The notes below the pieces were generated by a model. It saw nothing but the letters and a program-made list of their open reading frames with translations. It ran no database searches and was not told the DNA's origin. From Apostichopus japonicus (taxonomy: Eukaryota; Echinodermata; Holothuroidea; Aspidochirotida; Stichopodidae), in assembly GCF_037975245.1 (NCBI RefSeq), contig NC_092575.1, forward strand, positions 15,666,310 through 15,730,309: a DNA stretch of 64,000 bases, written 5' to 3'. A program made the translations under genes and the position numbers. Positions 1 through 20,350 of the stretch are shown piece by piece. The first letter of the stretch is position 1. Every line of letters starts with the position of its first letter.

Positions 1-2430
1 GTGGTTTATAATGTGACGACTATAAAAAGTATCAATTTGGTATGAACAAATTTATCTCTCAATTAAGGGGGCATACTCCTATTAGAGTCTATATCCATCC
101 CCTCAATTGTTCTTCTTCAGGTAAGTGCCAACAAGCAGCGGAGAACATCTTTTTTGACCTGTTATCAATCATAATCTAGTTTTTTGTGGCTTGCATGTTG
201 GAGAACATGAATGGAAGTACATGTGGTGAGAAAATTGGGTCAATTGAGGCAGTTTTAGACCCCTTTAGGCTTCCCAGGAGTAGCGTAGGAAAACTGTTTA
301 CCACTGAGTGAAGAGGCTTGTTTACAAGTGACGAAAACTTCTGGCTCGAATAGCAAAATATCTACATGGTCATGATACAGAAAATTGTTAGTGCCATGAA
401 AGGCCAACTTGTCAGCTATCCGGTGATAGGTAGCATTGAGCTAGTGAAAACTTCTATCTAGACTTAGAGACCACATCACTTTTGTGATTTAGTGTGTAAG
501 TCAATGGGGCTTTTAATGGGTGTATGCTACTTTAAATATAAGGAACAATCTGTGATATACAGTGCACATTATGCAATCAATGAAATAACCACAGTACGTA
601 AAGACATACAGAAGTTGTGGCGGAATGGTTAGGGCACTGAACACAGGATTCCATGATCGTGGGTTCATGTACCAACCTGGTCGATACGTATGTATCTTTA
701 ATGAAGACACTTAATCTCAATTGCCTCTCTTCACCTAGGTGTATAGGGTACCCTGGGAGGTAATTAAAGATATAGCATTTGCACCGCTTTATGGCTGCAA
801 TGATATGGGATGTCCCCTGGGGAACATGTAGATGTAGCTAACCACATTGAGCATAATGTCTGATATGTGTTACCAAGGACCATAGATAGTGTTAGGTAAA
901 TACTATGCCAATGTTGCAATATAAATGGCTAATTTACATTACACTTACAGAGTGTGGCTATATGTTACATACTTAACCAAATGTCTTTAGGCCTTTGTTA
1001 CTTGACCACACTGTATGTCAAAAGTGAAAAAGGAAGGATATTTTTTGTGTAATGCAAAGAGATAGTTCACTTGAGTATTCAGCATTGATTTATAGAAAAA
1101 CTGTGGTGAGTCATAAACCAAAATTATGACAAATAATTTCTCAGCAGAAATTGTAGCATATACGTACACATAATACCGCACACCGGTTATATTCAATAAT
1201 GCACACCGGTCATACTACTAGTATGCTATAGTGCATGCCTAAACCCCACATAAGTGTAGTGCATAAGATCATTGTTTGTGTACTTGCGCACACCTTTGGG
1301 ATCAAGCAAAGTTCAAATTATCAGCAAATGATGTTCGATATATCGGGCAAGTCTTTAATTTGGACTTCAGTGTACTTGGAAAAAATTACAATCATTAAAT
1401 GGGGTCAGTGTGATTGAATGTGGGGACCTCATTTAAAGTGTACCCCAAAAAATTGACCTAGAAGGTAAGTTTCTACCATTCAAGACATAGCATATAGTTT
1501 GTGATAAAGTACTTCTAGAAATATTTTAACTACTTTGTTTTCTGTTCCACCCTAGTGTTGCTTCAAAGATAATAACATATTCAACTTGCATGTTCTGCAA
1601 TAATATTGTACCATCACATCTCATGGTCAGAAACTCAGAATACTATCACTTCCAAGTTCATAAAATGACTTATATTATGCTTTTGTTTTAAATGTAGTTG
1701 TCAGATGTTGTTAGACATAGAGATTTAATCTCTGGTCAATGGTTCTCTTTTAAGCTCACTTTTTTGTTTAGCTTGTCATGGTAATATTTTTATTTATCCT
1801 AATTCGAGATGATGATTTATAAGGATATTTTCTGGCCCTTTTAACAGCTAAGGTCATATAGAGCTACTGAAGCCTTTTTATACCATTTGATTTGACATGG
1901 GGTATTATTTTTATAAATAAATTATAAATAGTTATATGATATATTATTTTGTGTATATTAAATACATGTTATGTATATTTATATTTATATATTAATTAAG
2001 ATAATTTATTTGGCTAAAGTCCTATTTTTATATTTGAGCTGTGTACTCGCAAACTTTCCCTTTATCTGTCTGTCCACATCTTTTCCATGCTGCTATTTTG
2101 ATGAAACTGATGGAGCCCATAATGATGCATGATCTAATTGTTTGAAAACTGTTGAACACTGCCAACTTAGGAGCGTTTCAAAGTAATCCCATGAGTAGTC
2201 TCAAGATGTTTTATTGGAGAAGATTTTGACAATGTTGTAAAGATAAGTTTTCCCAATTGTCCAATAAATATATATTTTAGTTTTAAATGTTCTTAAACCT
2301 TTAGTGTTTGTTACTGTTCTTTATGAGATGAATTTTTAATGGAATGCTTATTTGTCACATTTTGCATTAATACTGAATGTTAATAAAAATTACCATGAAA
2401 CTTACAATGTGTGTCACTTTCTCATTTCTT
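1..2430 (+). repeat. Left arm of ~5 kb imperfect palindrome
   Basis: The sequence from base 1 recurs as its reverse complement ending near 5009. The outer 150 bp differ at about ten positions when aligned by eye. Homology runs inward to about 2430. This arm carries about 140 bp (near 1660-1797) that the other arm lacks. It also contains a tRNA-headed SINE (611-930) that the other arm shares at the mirrored place, so the SINE predates the inverted duplication. The arm may extend upstream of the window. No protein-coding gene was recognised in it. Confidence 0.95.
611..930 (+). repeat. tRNA-headed SINE (family A), copy in left palindrome arm
   Basis: A tRNA-like head has an A-box-like stretch (GGCGGAATGGTTAGGG) and a degenerate B box (GGGTTCATG). 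It is followed by the shared family body (CTCAATTGCCTCTCTTCACC, then a 'gggtaccctgggaggt' type stretch). The same body occurs at 59155-59470 and 61069-61500. It is mirrored in the right palindrome arm. Confidence 0.8.
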
Positions 2431-2667
2431 AACTAAAAAGTACTTAATCGTAAACTAGTCTTGTGACCTAAATAAGTAGTCACAGTTGCAATGACTAATA
2501 TTTTTGGTCACTGGACTAAGCTTTGGTCGATAGAGGCATCGTAGTAGGACTAATTTTAATTAGTCAGAAAACTCGATTTAATTAGTCACAAAACTAATGT
2601 TATATAGTCAAATGACTAGAAGAAACTGGTCGATAGAGGCATCGTTGTGACTAATTTTTTTTAGTCA
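2431..2667. repeat. Palindrome centre: GACTA/TAGTC-rich spacer with direct repeat
   Basis: The non-palindromic centre between the two arms is dense in GACTA and TAGTC pentamers. It contains GGTCGATAGAGGCATCGT twice, about 104 bp apart (near 2526 and 2629). Each copy is followed by GACTAAT...TTAGTC, which can form a small hairpin. A block with the same pentamer grammar occurs at about 7070-7195. Function unknown. Confidence 0.85.
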
Positions 2668-5009
2668 TATTGAGATAGTGACACAAATTATAAGTTTCAT
2701 GGAAATTTTTATTAACATTCAGTATTAATGCAAAATGTGACAAATAAGCATTCCATTTAAAAGTCATCTCATAAAGAAAGGTAACAAACACTGAAGGTTT
2801 AAGAACATTTAAAACTAAAATAAATATTTGTGGGACAATTGGGAAAACTTATTTTTACAAAATTGTCAAAATCTTTTCCCACAAAACATCTTGAAAATAC
2901 TTAAAAATATGGGATTACTTTTAAATGCTTAGCCATTAAGTTAGCAATGTTCAACAGTTTTCAAACAATTAGACCCCCTGATGACCTATTCCTACAATTT
3001 CTTAAAGACCCTTATTGTGCACTGACCATGCATCATTATGGGCTTCATCAGTTTCATCAAAATAGCAGCATGGAAGAGATACGGACAGACAGAAAAAGGG
3101 AAAAATTGCGAGTGCACAGCTCAAATATAAAAATAGAAGTTTAGCCTATATTAATTAATATTTAAATATAAATATATATAACATATATTTAATATACACA
3201 AAATAATATATCATATTTATAAATTTATTTATAAAAATAATACCCCATGTCAAATCAAATGGTATAAAAAGACCTTGAGTAGCTCTATATGACCTTAGCT
3301 GTTAAAAAGGGCCAGAAAATATCCTTATAATTATCATCTCGAATTAGGAACTTGGAAGTGATATTATTATGAGTTTCTGACCATGGATGTGATGGTACAA
3401 TATTAATGCAGAACATGTAAGTCGAATATGTTATTATCCTTGAAGCAACATTAGGGTGAAACGGAAAACAAAGTAGTTAAAACATTTCTAGAAGTACTTT
3501 ATCACAAACTATAAGCTATGTCTTGAATGGTAGAAACTGACCTTCTAGGTCAATTTTTGGGGTACATTTTAAATGAGGTCCCCACGTTCAATCACACTAA
3601 CCCCATTTAATGATTGTAATTTTTTCCAAGTACACTGAAGTCCAAATTAAAGACTTGCCCGATATATCGAACATCATTTGCTGATAATTTGAACTTTGCT
3701 TGATCCCCAAGGTGTGCGCAAGTACACAAACAATGATCTTATACACTACACTTATATGGGGCTTAGGCATGCACTATAGCATACAAGTAGTATTACCGGT
3801 GTGCATTATTGAATATAACCGGTGTGCGGTATTATGTGTACGTATATGCTACAATTTCTGCTGAGAAATTATTTGTCATAAGTTTGGTTTATGACTCACC
3901 ACAGTTTCTCTATAAATCAATGCTGAATACTCAAGTGAACTATCTCTTTGCATTACACACAAAAATATCCTTCCTTTTTCACTTTTGACATACAGTGTGG
4001 TCAAGTAACAAAGGCCTAAATAATGCATTTGGTTAAGTATGTAACATAGCCACACTCTGTAAATATAATGTAAATTAGCCATTTATATTGCAACATTGGC
4101 ACAGTATTTACCTAACACTATCTATGGTCCTTGGTAACACATATCAGACATTATGCTCAATATGGTTAGCTACATCTACATGTTCCCCAGCGGAGATCCC
4201 ATATCATTGCAGCCATAAAGCGGTGCAAATGCTATATTTTTTAATTACCTCCCAGGGTACCCTATACACCTGGGCAAAGAGAGGCAATTGAGATTAAGTG
4301 TCCTCATAAAGATACATACGTATCGACCAGGTTGGTACATGAACCCATGATCATGGAATCCTGTGTTCAGTGCCCAAACCATTCCGCCACAACTTCTGTA
4401 TGTCTTTACGTACTGTGGTTATTTCACTGATTGCATAATGCGCACTGTATATCACAGATTGTTCCTTATATTTAAGGTAGCATACGCCCATTAAAAGCCC
4501 CATTGACTTACACACTAAATCACAAAAGTGATGTGGTCTGTTAGTCTAGATAGAAGTTTTCACTAGCTCAATGCTACCTATCACCGGATAGCTGACAAGT
4601 TGGCCTTTCATGGCACTAACAATTTTCTGTATCATGACCATGTAGATATTTTGCTATTCGAGCCGGAAGTTTTCGTCACTTGTTAACAAACCTCTTCACT
4701 CAGTGGTAAACAGTTTTCCTACGCTACTCCTGGGAAGCCTAAAGGGGTCTAAAACTGCCTCAATTGACCCAATTTTCTCACCACATGTTCTTCCGTTCAT
4801 GTTCTCCAACATGCAAGCCACAAAAAACTAGATTATGATTGATAGCAGGTCAAAAAAGATGTTCTCCGCTGCTTTTTGGCACTGACCTGAAGGAGAACGA
4901 TCGAAGGGATGGATATAGACTCTAATAGGAGTATGCCACCTTAATTGAGAGATGAATTTTTTTCATACCAAATTGATACTTTTTATAGTCGTCACATTAT
5001 AGACCACAA
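2668..5009 (-). repeat. Right arm of ~5 kb imperfect palindrome
   Basis: This is the reverse complement of 1-2430 with scattered substitutions and indels. One indel is an extra ~53 bp around 2978-3030, absent from the left arm. The mirrored SINE lies at about 4080-4396. Homology to the left arm stops at 5009, where the left arm meets the window edge. The true outer end is therefore unknown. Confidence 0.95.
4080..4396 (-). repeat. tRNA-headed SINE (family A), copy in right palindrome arm
   Basis: Mirror copy of the SINE at 611-930. The head begins at 4396 on the minus strand (GTTGTGGCGGAATGG) and the 'GCCTCTCTTTGCCCAGGTG' body follows. It was duplicated together with the arm. Confidence 0.8.
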
Positions 5010-6936
5010 CAGAATTCTATGCAATTATCATTTTTGGTCCATAAAGATGTCTTTTCAGAGATTTCAGTATGCACTGTGCAGTGTGTAAATACACATGATA
5101 TGGGCAATACTGTGTAAGCAGTAACCAGGTCTACGTCTGCAACAACATTTCCAGTCACCAATTTTGATAAGCTTGACCAAGTTGGGTGCATTTATGAATT
5201 CTTGCAGGTTTTATTGGTATCCGGATCACAGTCCACTTGGTCTCGTCTGGCTTGCCATACCTTCAGAAACATCATCCAGAGAAGGGTCAGCAGGGAGGGC
5301 TTTTTCGTCTCTGGCTCTGAAATGTGATGAAAACTACTTTTGTTTAGCTCAGCCGGCTGATTCCTCCCAAACTGACCTACAGGACATACCCCAATGTATT
5401 CCTAAACTGTTTGGAACATGTTAAACTGATATTGCCTGTCACTCCAGTGCAACTGTTAAGTTACTAAGAATAAGAGAATTAACTTGAAGGTGTTCTTTGC
5501 CAAAACTGGATCATAGGGATTTGTAAACCACAGCCTAACTGTAACAGTATGTACAGTAGTCTAAAGGAAAGCTTACTGAAATGCTATCTAGATACACAGT
5601 TCACCTCAATAACATATCCAGTCCATTTAAAGGTTCATGCATAGGTTGTTACAATATATTAAAGACAGGTATTGGGGACAAGAGGTAGATAGGGGGCATA
5701 ATTTGTGATAAAACATTCAAATTTGTTGCTCGTCAAAGAACAACAATGTCAAATTACCTTATTCTCCATGGGTGGCAAGCACTGGTTCCTATAGTTACTA
5801 CAGTAGATCTCCCATGATGTATCAGGATATCTATTTCTGCTGTCAGAGTTGTTTGGAATTTGTTGTTACCTCATCTAACCAGTTGAGTCCATTGATACAA
5901 CAACCATTCAAAGTATATAGCTGTGAATGCTGAGGACTTGGCACATTATCTTTCTCTGAAAATTGACAAACAACAGAAAATTTATGATAGGCTGAGTAGG
6001 CTCAAAACCCCTTGATGCACATATGCAGGAGCAGAAAATGCATACCATTGTGGATTATTTGCTAAATAAGACTCAAAACATTCTCTGTCCAGGGTATTAG
6101 CACTCAGCAGCCACTCCACTTAAGATACAGAACCCTACAACATTGTGCTACAGCTGGTGTAGACTTGGTCTAGGAAGTAGGATACTAACATAGCGCCACT
6201 TACGGCCACTATGAACCTTAGGCCTAGGCCTAAGCTAACAACATTATGGGTATTTCATGCATTGAAACTGAGTTTTTGTCCTTAGTTTAACACATGGTAC
6301 TTCCAACTTTAGCAAAAATATCCTAAAATAAGAGTACCATATACTTAAGACTACATGAGCAGAGTGTAAGTCCCACACCACAGGCGCTCGTAACATTATA
6401 GAATATAGGCCTAGGGCCTAGTGTACTAGCTAATAATACACATTTATATAAAATATGTCATATAAGTGTGTATTACTGCTACTACAGTACTATTCATCTA
6501 CGAGCGCATGTGGGCTACACTAGGAAGACTAAGCTCCTACTAATCCTAGTCTAGCTTCGTCCTAGCGTTAGCAACAGTTTAGCTTACTAAGGCCTACCGT
6601 TATAATTTTACCCATACTTTCCAGCCTAACATATCGCCGATATTCAAACCTTCCTTGAACATTATGTCAATTGTTTCAATTATTATTTACTAGAATTTCA
6701 GTTGTGATTGAACTTACCTAACTGACGACAATTTGAAACTGCTTCTGACAATTTGTTAAATGATTAAGAATCTTCTCATTTTGTTGATAGCCCTGTTCTA
6801 TCTGCAGTTAGGCAATGACCGCAATGTACGACGTACCACGTACCACGTACGTGCATACAGTATACATGTAATCGCCGGTCGTCGTCTGATTTCTGGATAT
6901 CTGATCAGCTGAGCACACGGTATTCTACGGTACGAT

Positions 6937-6965
6937 GATTGGATAAAAATAATGACGTCATTGGT
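6937..6965. promoter_or_regulatory. CRE palindrome between two inverted CCAAT boxes
   Basis: TGACGTCA (6953-6960) is a full cAMP-response element. ATTGG (inverted CCAAT) lies at 6938-6942 and 6960-6964. This combination is typical of animal promoters. The nearest transcript-like feature is a minus-strand segment ending in a GTAAGTT donor at 6718, which would fit a gene running leftwards. That gene could not be assembled. Confidence 0.45.
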
Positions 6966-7069
6966 CAAAGCTGAAGGTTATAGAAAGTAAACAAACAGAA
7001 GACTAGAACATTCTCGTCACGCTTACATACATGACATGCATAGTGAGTGTCAAAAAAGTTCGTACAAAT

Positions 7070-7195
7070 TTATGTGACTAATTTATGTTAGTCGCGCGAC
7101 CATGCAAATTGGTCTGCAACTAATGAATTGGTAATGACTAGCTAAATCTAGTCACTGTGACTAGAATTTTGCCATTCGTGACTAACTAATATTTA
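7070..7195. repeat. GACTA/TAGTC-rich block resembling the palindrome centre
   Basis: GTGACTAATTTATGTTAGTC, CTAGTCACTGTGACTAG and several further GACTA/TAGTC pentamers cluster here. The grammar matches the centre of the 5-kb palindrome (2460-2665). It may be a related mobile-element end; no target duplication was identified. Confidence 0.5.
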
Positions 7196-10100
7196 CAGTG
7201 CACGCCCCTACCCCCTCCCCCTTAGGGAGAAGGGAGTTTAGCGTAGTTTCGATCATAGATCACATGCACTGTACATTACATAACATAATATAACTGGGTT
7301 TTACACAACTCAGTTATTGTATCCCTCCTGGACATGATATCTTGGTAACGTTACGAATATCCTTCTTATGTAATACATGTGAAAGGGGGGGGGGGGTAAA
7401 CTGGTACACAGGTACACAGGTACACAGGTACAGCAACCACACATATACGATCTTGCCTATATAAAATGAACCCAACTAAATGTCAAAACGTGAGGGACAC
7501 GATGTATTTATCCTCTTCCGTTTTCGTTAGAAATCTCATAAAAAGTTTCGTTATTTCTCAAAGCATCTGTAGGGCAAAGTTCACTATGTGGTAACAAAAA
7601 TCATGAAATCACTTGTATGTATAATACTATAAGGGCAAAATATTATAATCGATACACCAGATATATCTGTTTGTTTGTTCATATTAGGTTTTTTTTAAAT
7701 GTTTATGGGTTTTTTAGGGGGGGGGGTGTAGCATCGTATATGGTGACCTCTACATCTATGTCATGTTTTTAAAAGTGTTTACATTGCCCTTTCAACCTGT
7801 GCATTGATGTCCATTTTACCCACCAACTACCAACCTCTCTATACCATCACCATGCAAAGATGCAAATTGCAAATGTAAGCCTATCCATACTTTCGAACAG
7901 AATATAAAATTATTTAAAACCAAGATCAGGTCTTGTAAACTAACAAAGAAGATTCTCTTTATAAACGTATTAAAGTGGGTACAATATTATGACATTGTCT
8001 TTATATATAAGAAACTAACGCATTGACGTATTGTTTTCATTTGTCGCTGTGACTTCTAAACATAAAAAGCTTATCTCATTTTATGGTTGAACAAATGTGT
8101 ATTTGGTTATTTGGTCAAGTCAGGTTTTTTGAGTTAAGAAGTAACAACCAAACCGGTGTGACATGCTGGTATTGTGAAATATTTGGTTAAATTGGGAATG
8201 CGGTTTGGAAATGCACTTTAGGAATGTTTATGGGGGGAAATTATTATTCAGAATTATATCTTACTTGGAAATCTTCCGGAAACAATTATGAGTAAAGTTA
8301 GCCATTAGTAATAATATACACATATGCAAAGCTTAATATGATTAGTTTGATCTTACAGTTTCCATTAAGCATTGACTTGTTGTGTTTGAGATCTTAGACT
8401 TTAAGCCTCATTGAAGTTTGCATAGCCGATTAAAGTACTAGAGGAAAATAAATCCTGTTTCTACTCTTTAAACTGGTTATTTTCTTGCTTCATTATGGTC
8501 TTAGGCTGCCTCTCGGAACATTCCAATATTCAAATTGGTATTCGTTTTTGGAGATCCGAAACATAACGGAACACTGTCGAAAACAAATTTCAGTTTTGCC
8601 GAAGCTTTAGCTTGCCACCCATTATAATATGATAGATGAGCAAATAAACAAAATGAAAAAAATAGTCACGAAGCGACATGTCCCCACTGGGTTCTCCCTC
8701 CATGGGGAGTTAAGACTTTTTTATTTATTTCAAAAGATACTTAAACAAGTTCAGAAAACCATATCTAGCGTTGGGAACATGATATTCAGGTAGGGGTTTC
8801 AACTAGAAGTGTGAAAATATCGAGATATCAGTTTAAGGTATTAAGAGACTTCGCGTCATGTATAGACGTGAAGGTGATTCCTTGTTTGTTATGTATAATA
8901 TATTTTCCGTGGTCTCCTGTCAGTCTTCTGATTGAACATACTCTATAGATGTTTCTACCATTTGCCTTCCATAAAGGGTTATCAGTGAAGGGCTAAGCGT
9001 CTTTATCGTTGTGGGAATCTGAAGAGGAAATGCAAAGAAAGGGAGCGGGAAAAAGCGATATATGATCAAAGTTAGTGAAATATTTTATCGAAAAAAAAAA
9101 TGATGCAGAATGATATAAACGAGAATATATTGTTTCAGAGAGACTACTACTTTATATACAGTCAAGAAATGTCATAATTGATTTACCAATCGATATTTCT
9201 TAATTTATTTTATCATTTTGTTTTACAAACAAAAGGCGAAGAGAATCCGCTATTCTTTTATGTTAACTGGATGTTTGTTATGGTGATAGTATGATTTCAA
9301 TCGTGTCTGCCCAGATTCTAAAAAAAAGGTCTTACAATTTGGAATGATATATGAGCACAGAACTCTCCCTGATTCTTCTTCATTGGTTTCCTTAAGAATT
9401 TCTTGCCTATAGGTGACAGGTTGAAACTATTCAGGGGTTGTTTTTGTTAATTAGGTTGGATTTAATTGTCTTATGGGATGTCTAATTTGTCAAGAAGAAG
9501 GTTGCCTTGACCTGACTTTTGATGGTGAATGATTTTGACACTGTTTGACTTTGGAAGACTCAAATTTGTTATGATCATGTTCAAAAGGGTGGTTATTATC
9601 GTTTAGTGTGACCTTTTTGTTGAGGTTGAATTTGTAGTTGCTGTTTATGAGATCATTACCCAAAAAGACAAACAAACCGCTTTAATGATGTGACAACTTT
9701 TTCAATAAACCACAAGCCAGGTCAAACGTCAGTGATAACACACGAAGCCTTTGTAAACTTAGACACAAAAGCTTTTGCTCTGTTCTCATGTTGCAGTATT
9801 TAGCAAAGGACTCAAGGAGTACAAAAAATATATACAGAATGTCAGGTAAATTATAAATATTTACAAAATAATAATATAAAAAATCAGTCCAGTTTCATCA
9901 TATATGGTCATACGTGTACGGCGCCAAGTTTTTACTTAGTAATTTAATGTCCTTTTTTTACTATTTCTCTCCCCCCCCCCCCCGTCCCTGGGAAAAGTTG
10001 CCCAAGTTTTGTTAATGCAACAAAGCGCACCTTTTCATAAATTAGAAAAAGAAGAAACACTGTGCCATTTTTGTAGTAAAAATGGTTCTCTAATGTTGAA

Positions 10101-11090
10101 TATTTAAACCAACATCATGTATAAAGTGCCCTTTAATAAGCCAATTCAGAGAATTTACGACAAGCCTATATTGCGCAATACAGGCTTAAGTGAAATGTTG
10201 CCCCTCGGTAGCTGTTTAAAACGGTACTGTAGGCCTACAAGTATTGTTATACATATGAATTCGTCCTTCCGTCCGCTGTGTCTGATTTTACGTTACTGGT
10301 ATTATTTGTCGGCACATATAAATATTTAACAGGGAGAGTAATCAACGCGAAACAAAATGGCGTCCAAGTTATATGGCATTATTAGAAATAGATGGCAAAA
10401 ACTTTGTTTGACCCCATGGTAACACTAACAAGTTGATATTGGAAGGTAAAATAAATTACTATGTATGATAGTTGTATATACCTAGTCTATTATATAAACT
10501 ATAATCTCACAAACATAGATAGGTGTTATGTCGAATTAGACAAAAGACTAGTGTTAGAATGTACTATAGACCTACTGAAAAGGCAGCATTGTAATGAGCA
10601 GTGTAGTCAAAACAATGGTAGACACGGAATCACATGGAATGTTACTAATTAGTCTACCACACTGGATATCACATACAGAAAGTTATCCTTGGAGTACGCT
10701 GTACATGATGAAATATGACCTTTCATTTAACTACTGGTCACCATTGAATGTTTACAACAAACAACACAATTAATAATAAGTATATCATCTACTAACTTGT
10801 ACCACGGTAACTGGCAATGTTCCTTTCGAAATGTAAATGGTGTTTTATTTTAGCTCCCTCGACATGGATTCTAGCATTTGCAACTTTGGATACGATTAAA
10901 CTACGGAAGGCAGTACCCTAGACCTTTGCCTATAGCAGGTCCTACTAAATTCAAATATAGAGTAAATGATAGAATGGTGTGGTAGTATAGGTTTATGTCT
11001 ATCAGTGAGTTGATGTTAATATTTGAAACCCACTCTATTAATTCATCTGAATGACTTTGCTTATTCGTTGTCACGAAACTACAGTATGAC

Positions 11091-11199
<109 letters not shown>

Positions 11200-12617
11200 T
11201 CGATGCTGCAAAGTTTCATTAACTAGTAAACATAGGCAAGGGTTTAGTATTTTTGACTCAGCCAAAACTACATTTATTCTTTAATCATTCTGACATATGC
11301 AGTCATATGCGTTAAGGATTACAATTAATTATAAGGCTAATTTATCATAAACTTCGCAATTTGGTTACAATTTGGTGTACAAAGCACTAATCAACTAACG
11401 TAGCCTGACGCCAATGCTACCTTACTGCACTATTTGCATTAGAAAAGCTGAAATGACTTATTAAACACAACCATTCCAATACTAGAATTTGAGTTACAAA
11501 ATGGATCCCTCTTTTGGAACGTTTGGACGTTACTTTATGATTTCCCCTCAATGAACATGTCCCAATACCACTTTGAAGTGTTCCCCTCTTTCATCGATCA
11601 TACATGCAAATTGATGAAATGTGTACAAAGACGAGAACTTTCCCTCGGATGAATGGAGATGCAAAATCAGGAATTCCCATTACCGACAGATGAAATCAAG
11701 TAAAATCAATGACGAATAGAAAAAAGAATGCATACATGGTTGATTTAAAAATAACTCTCGTTTATTAATTTAGAAAGACAATATAAAATGAAATGGTTGC
11801 TCGTCGTTTGGTATAATCATACAAAACTATGTAAAATGAGGTGCATAATTGACAAAAGATGACAAAAGAGTAGTAAAACGAATTAAATAACAGACATTTC
11901 AAAAACGAATAATTACATCTATAAATTATTTGCATAATGAAGATTTTAATTTTTTTTCTCTAATAATTCTTCCTTCTTTTGCTCATAAAACTGTTAAGAA
12001 ATTGCTTTTGTATAAAGTACAAGAAATATTCAGATATTACCAGTTTATGTTTAAAAATCAATATTCTTTAACTTGTGACAACGTTCTATTGTTGCTTATT
12101 ATAAACCTAGCAAATGAAAGTCAATATTTTTTTTGATCAATTTCGAACATAAAACAATTTTGTTAGTCATCAAGAAAATGTTAGTTTACCACAGTACTGC
12201 ATCTCTTCAGGGGCGAGTATCATTGAATGCGTTTAATGAGATGGTTTGACAATTTGTTTCGCTGACCCTCCCCCCTCCCCAACCATGTAGCCCCTTTGCT
12301 CTCACGAATACACCGCCCATCCTATAAAGACTCTTGGGACCCAATATGGCTCCGAGAAGCTTAGGCTGAAAGGGATGAATTTATGGGAAATATCAAACTA
12401 CTTACTTATAAGTCATAATCTGATTTTGATCAGTTCCTTAGTTATATAGGCATTGACCTATGAATTGTTATACATAATGAAGTTCAGCATTGCTTTCAGC
12501 AGAAAGTGAAGCATTGCATTTTTCTCATATTTTGTGTTAGCTCGCTCTTTGGTTTTCGTTTTTTTAAATGTCAACCTATTAAAATTGAGCTATTCGTATC
12601 ATTAAATGACGCCTTAA

Positions 12618-12623
12618 TTTTAT
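12618..12623 (-). terminator. Poly(A) signal of the metalloproteinase gene
   Basis: AATAAA on the minus strand, about 87 bp downstream of the metalloproteinase stop codon (12710-12712). It is the nearest canonical hexamer. Confidence 0.55.
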
Positions 12624-12709
12624 TTCTGCTAAATGTCCGACCCAGAAATGAATGAATAAAATATATATAAATAATACACATCAGGATTTTTTTAGCCCAT
12701 GTGTATACT

Positions 12710-20085
<7,376 letters not shown>

Positions 20086-20311
20086 GATGGTGTCTCTTCC
20101 AGTGGTTTGCAGTTCAAATTCGTTCTGAAGTATATATATATATTTCACAGCACGGTACGTCTGGAACCTTAACTGTAAAAGTACCTTAATGAATTCTTTC
20201 CCGTTTGATTGCAACCAATCTAACAACACCTTATTAGTAAGCTTTTGCCAGGAAGTAATGTGTTGCTCGACTCAGGTGATTCTTTCTGATCGGGTTCAGA
20301 GCGGCGTAGGG

Positions 20312-20350
20312 TTTATATATACCCTGCTGCGTCTGTCTGTGGTCAACCAC
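20312..20350 (-). promoter_or_regulatory. Putative core promoter of the metalloproteinase gene
   Basis: TATATATAAA on the minus strand (20321-20312) lies about 230 bp upstream of the chosen start codon. That is compatible with transcription starting near 20285 and a 5' UTR of about 200 nt. Just upstream are two RUNX-type cores in inverted arrangement: TGTGGT at 20338-20343 and AACCAC at 20345-20350. RUNX sites occur in vertebrate MMP promoters. Their use here is inferred. Confidence 0.5.

Noticed and set aside
1-5009. Palindrome as an assembly artefact
   Set aside because: Arms differ by scattered substitutions and arm-specific indels, which an artefactual duplication of one read would not show.
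5164-5424. 86-codon open frame on the plus strand
   Set aside because: No family motif and no clear splice partners; both strands are open here, so coding status cannot be decided.
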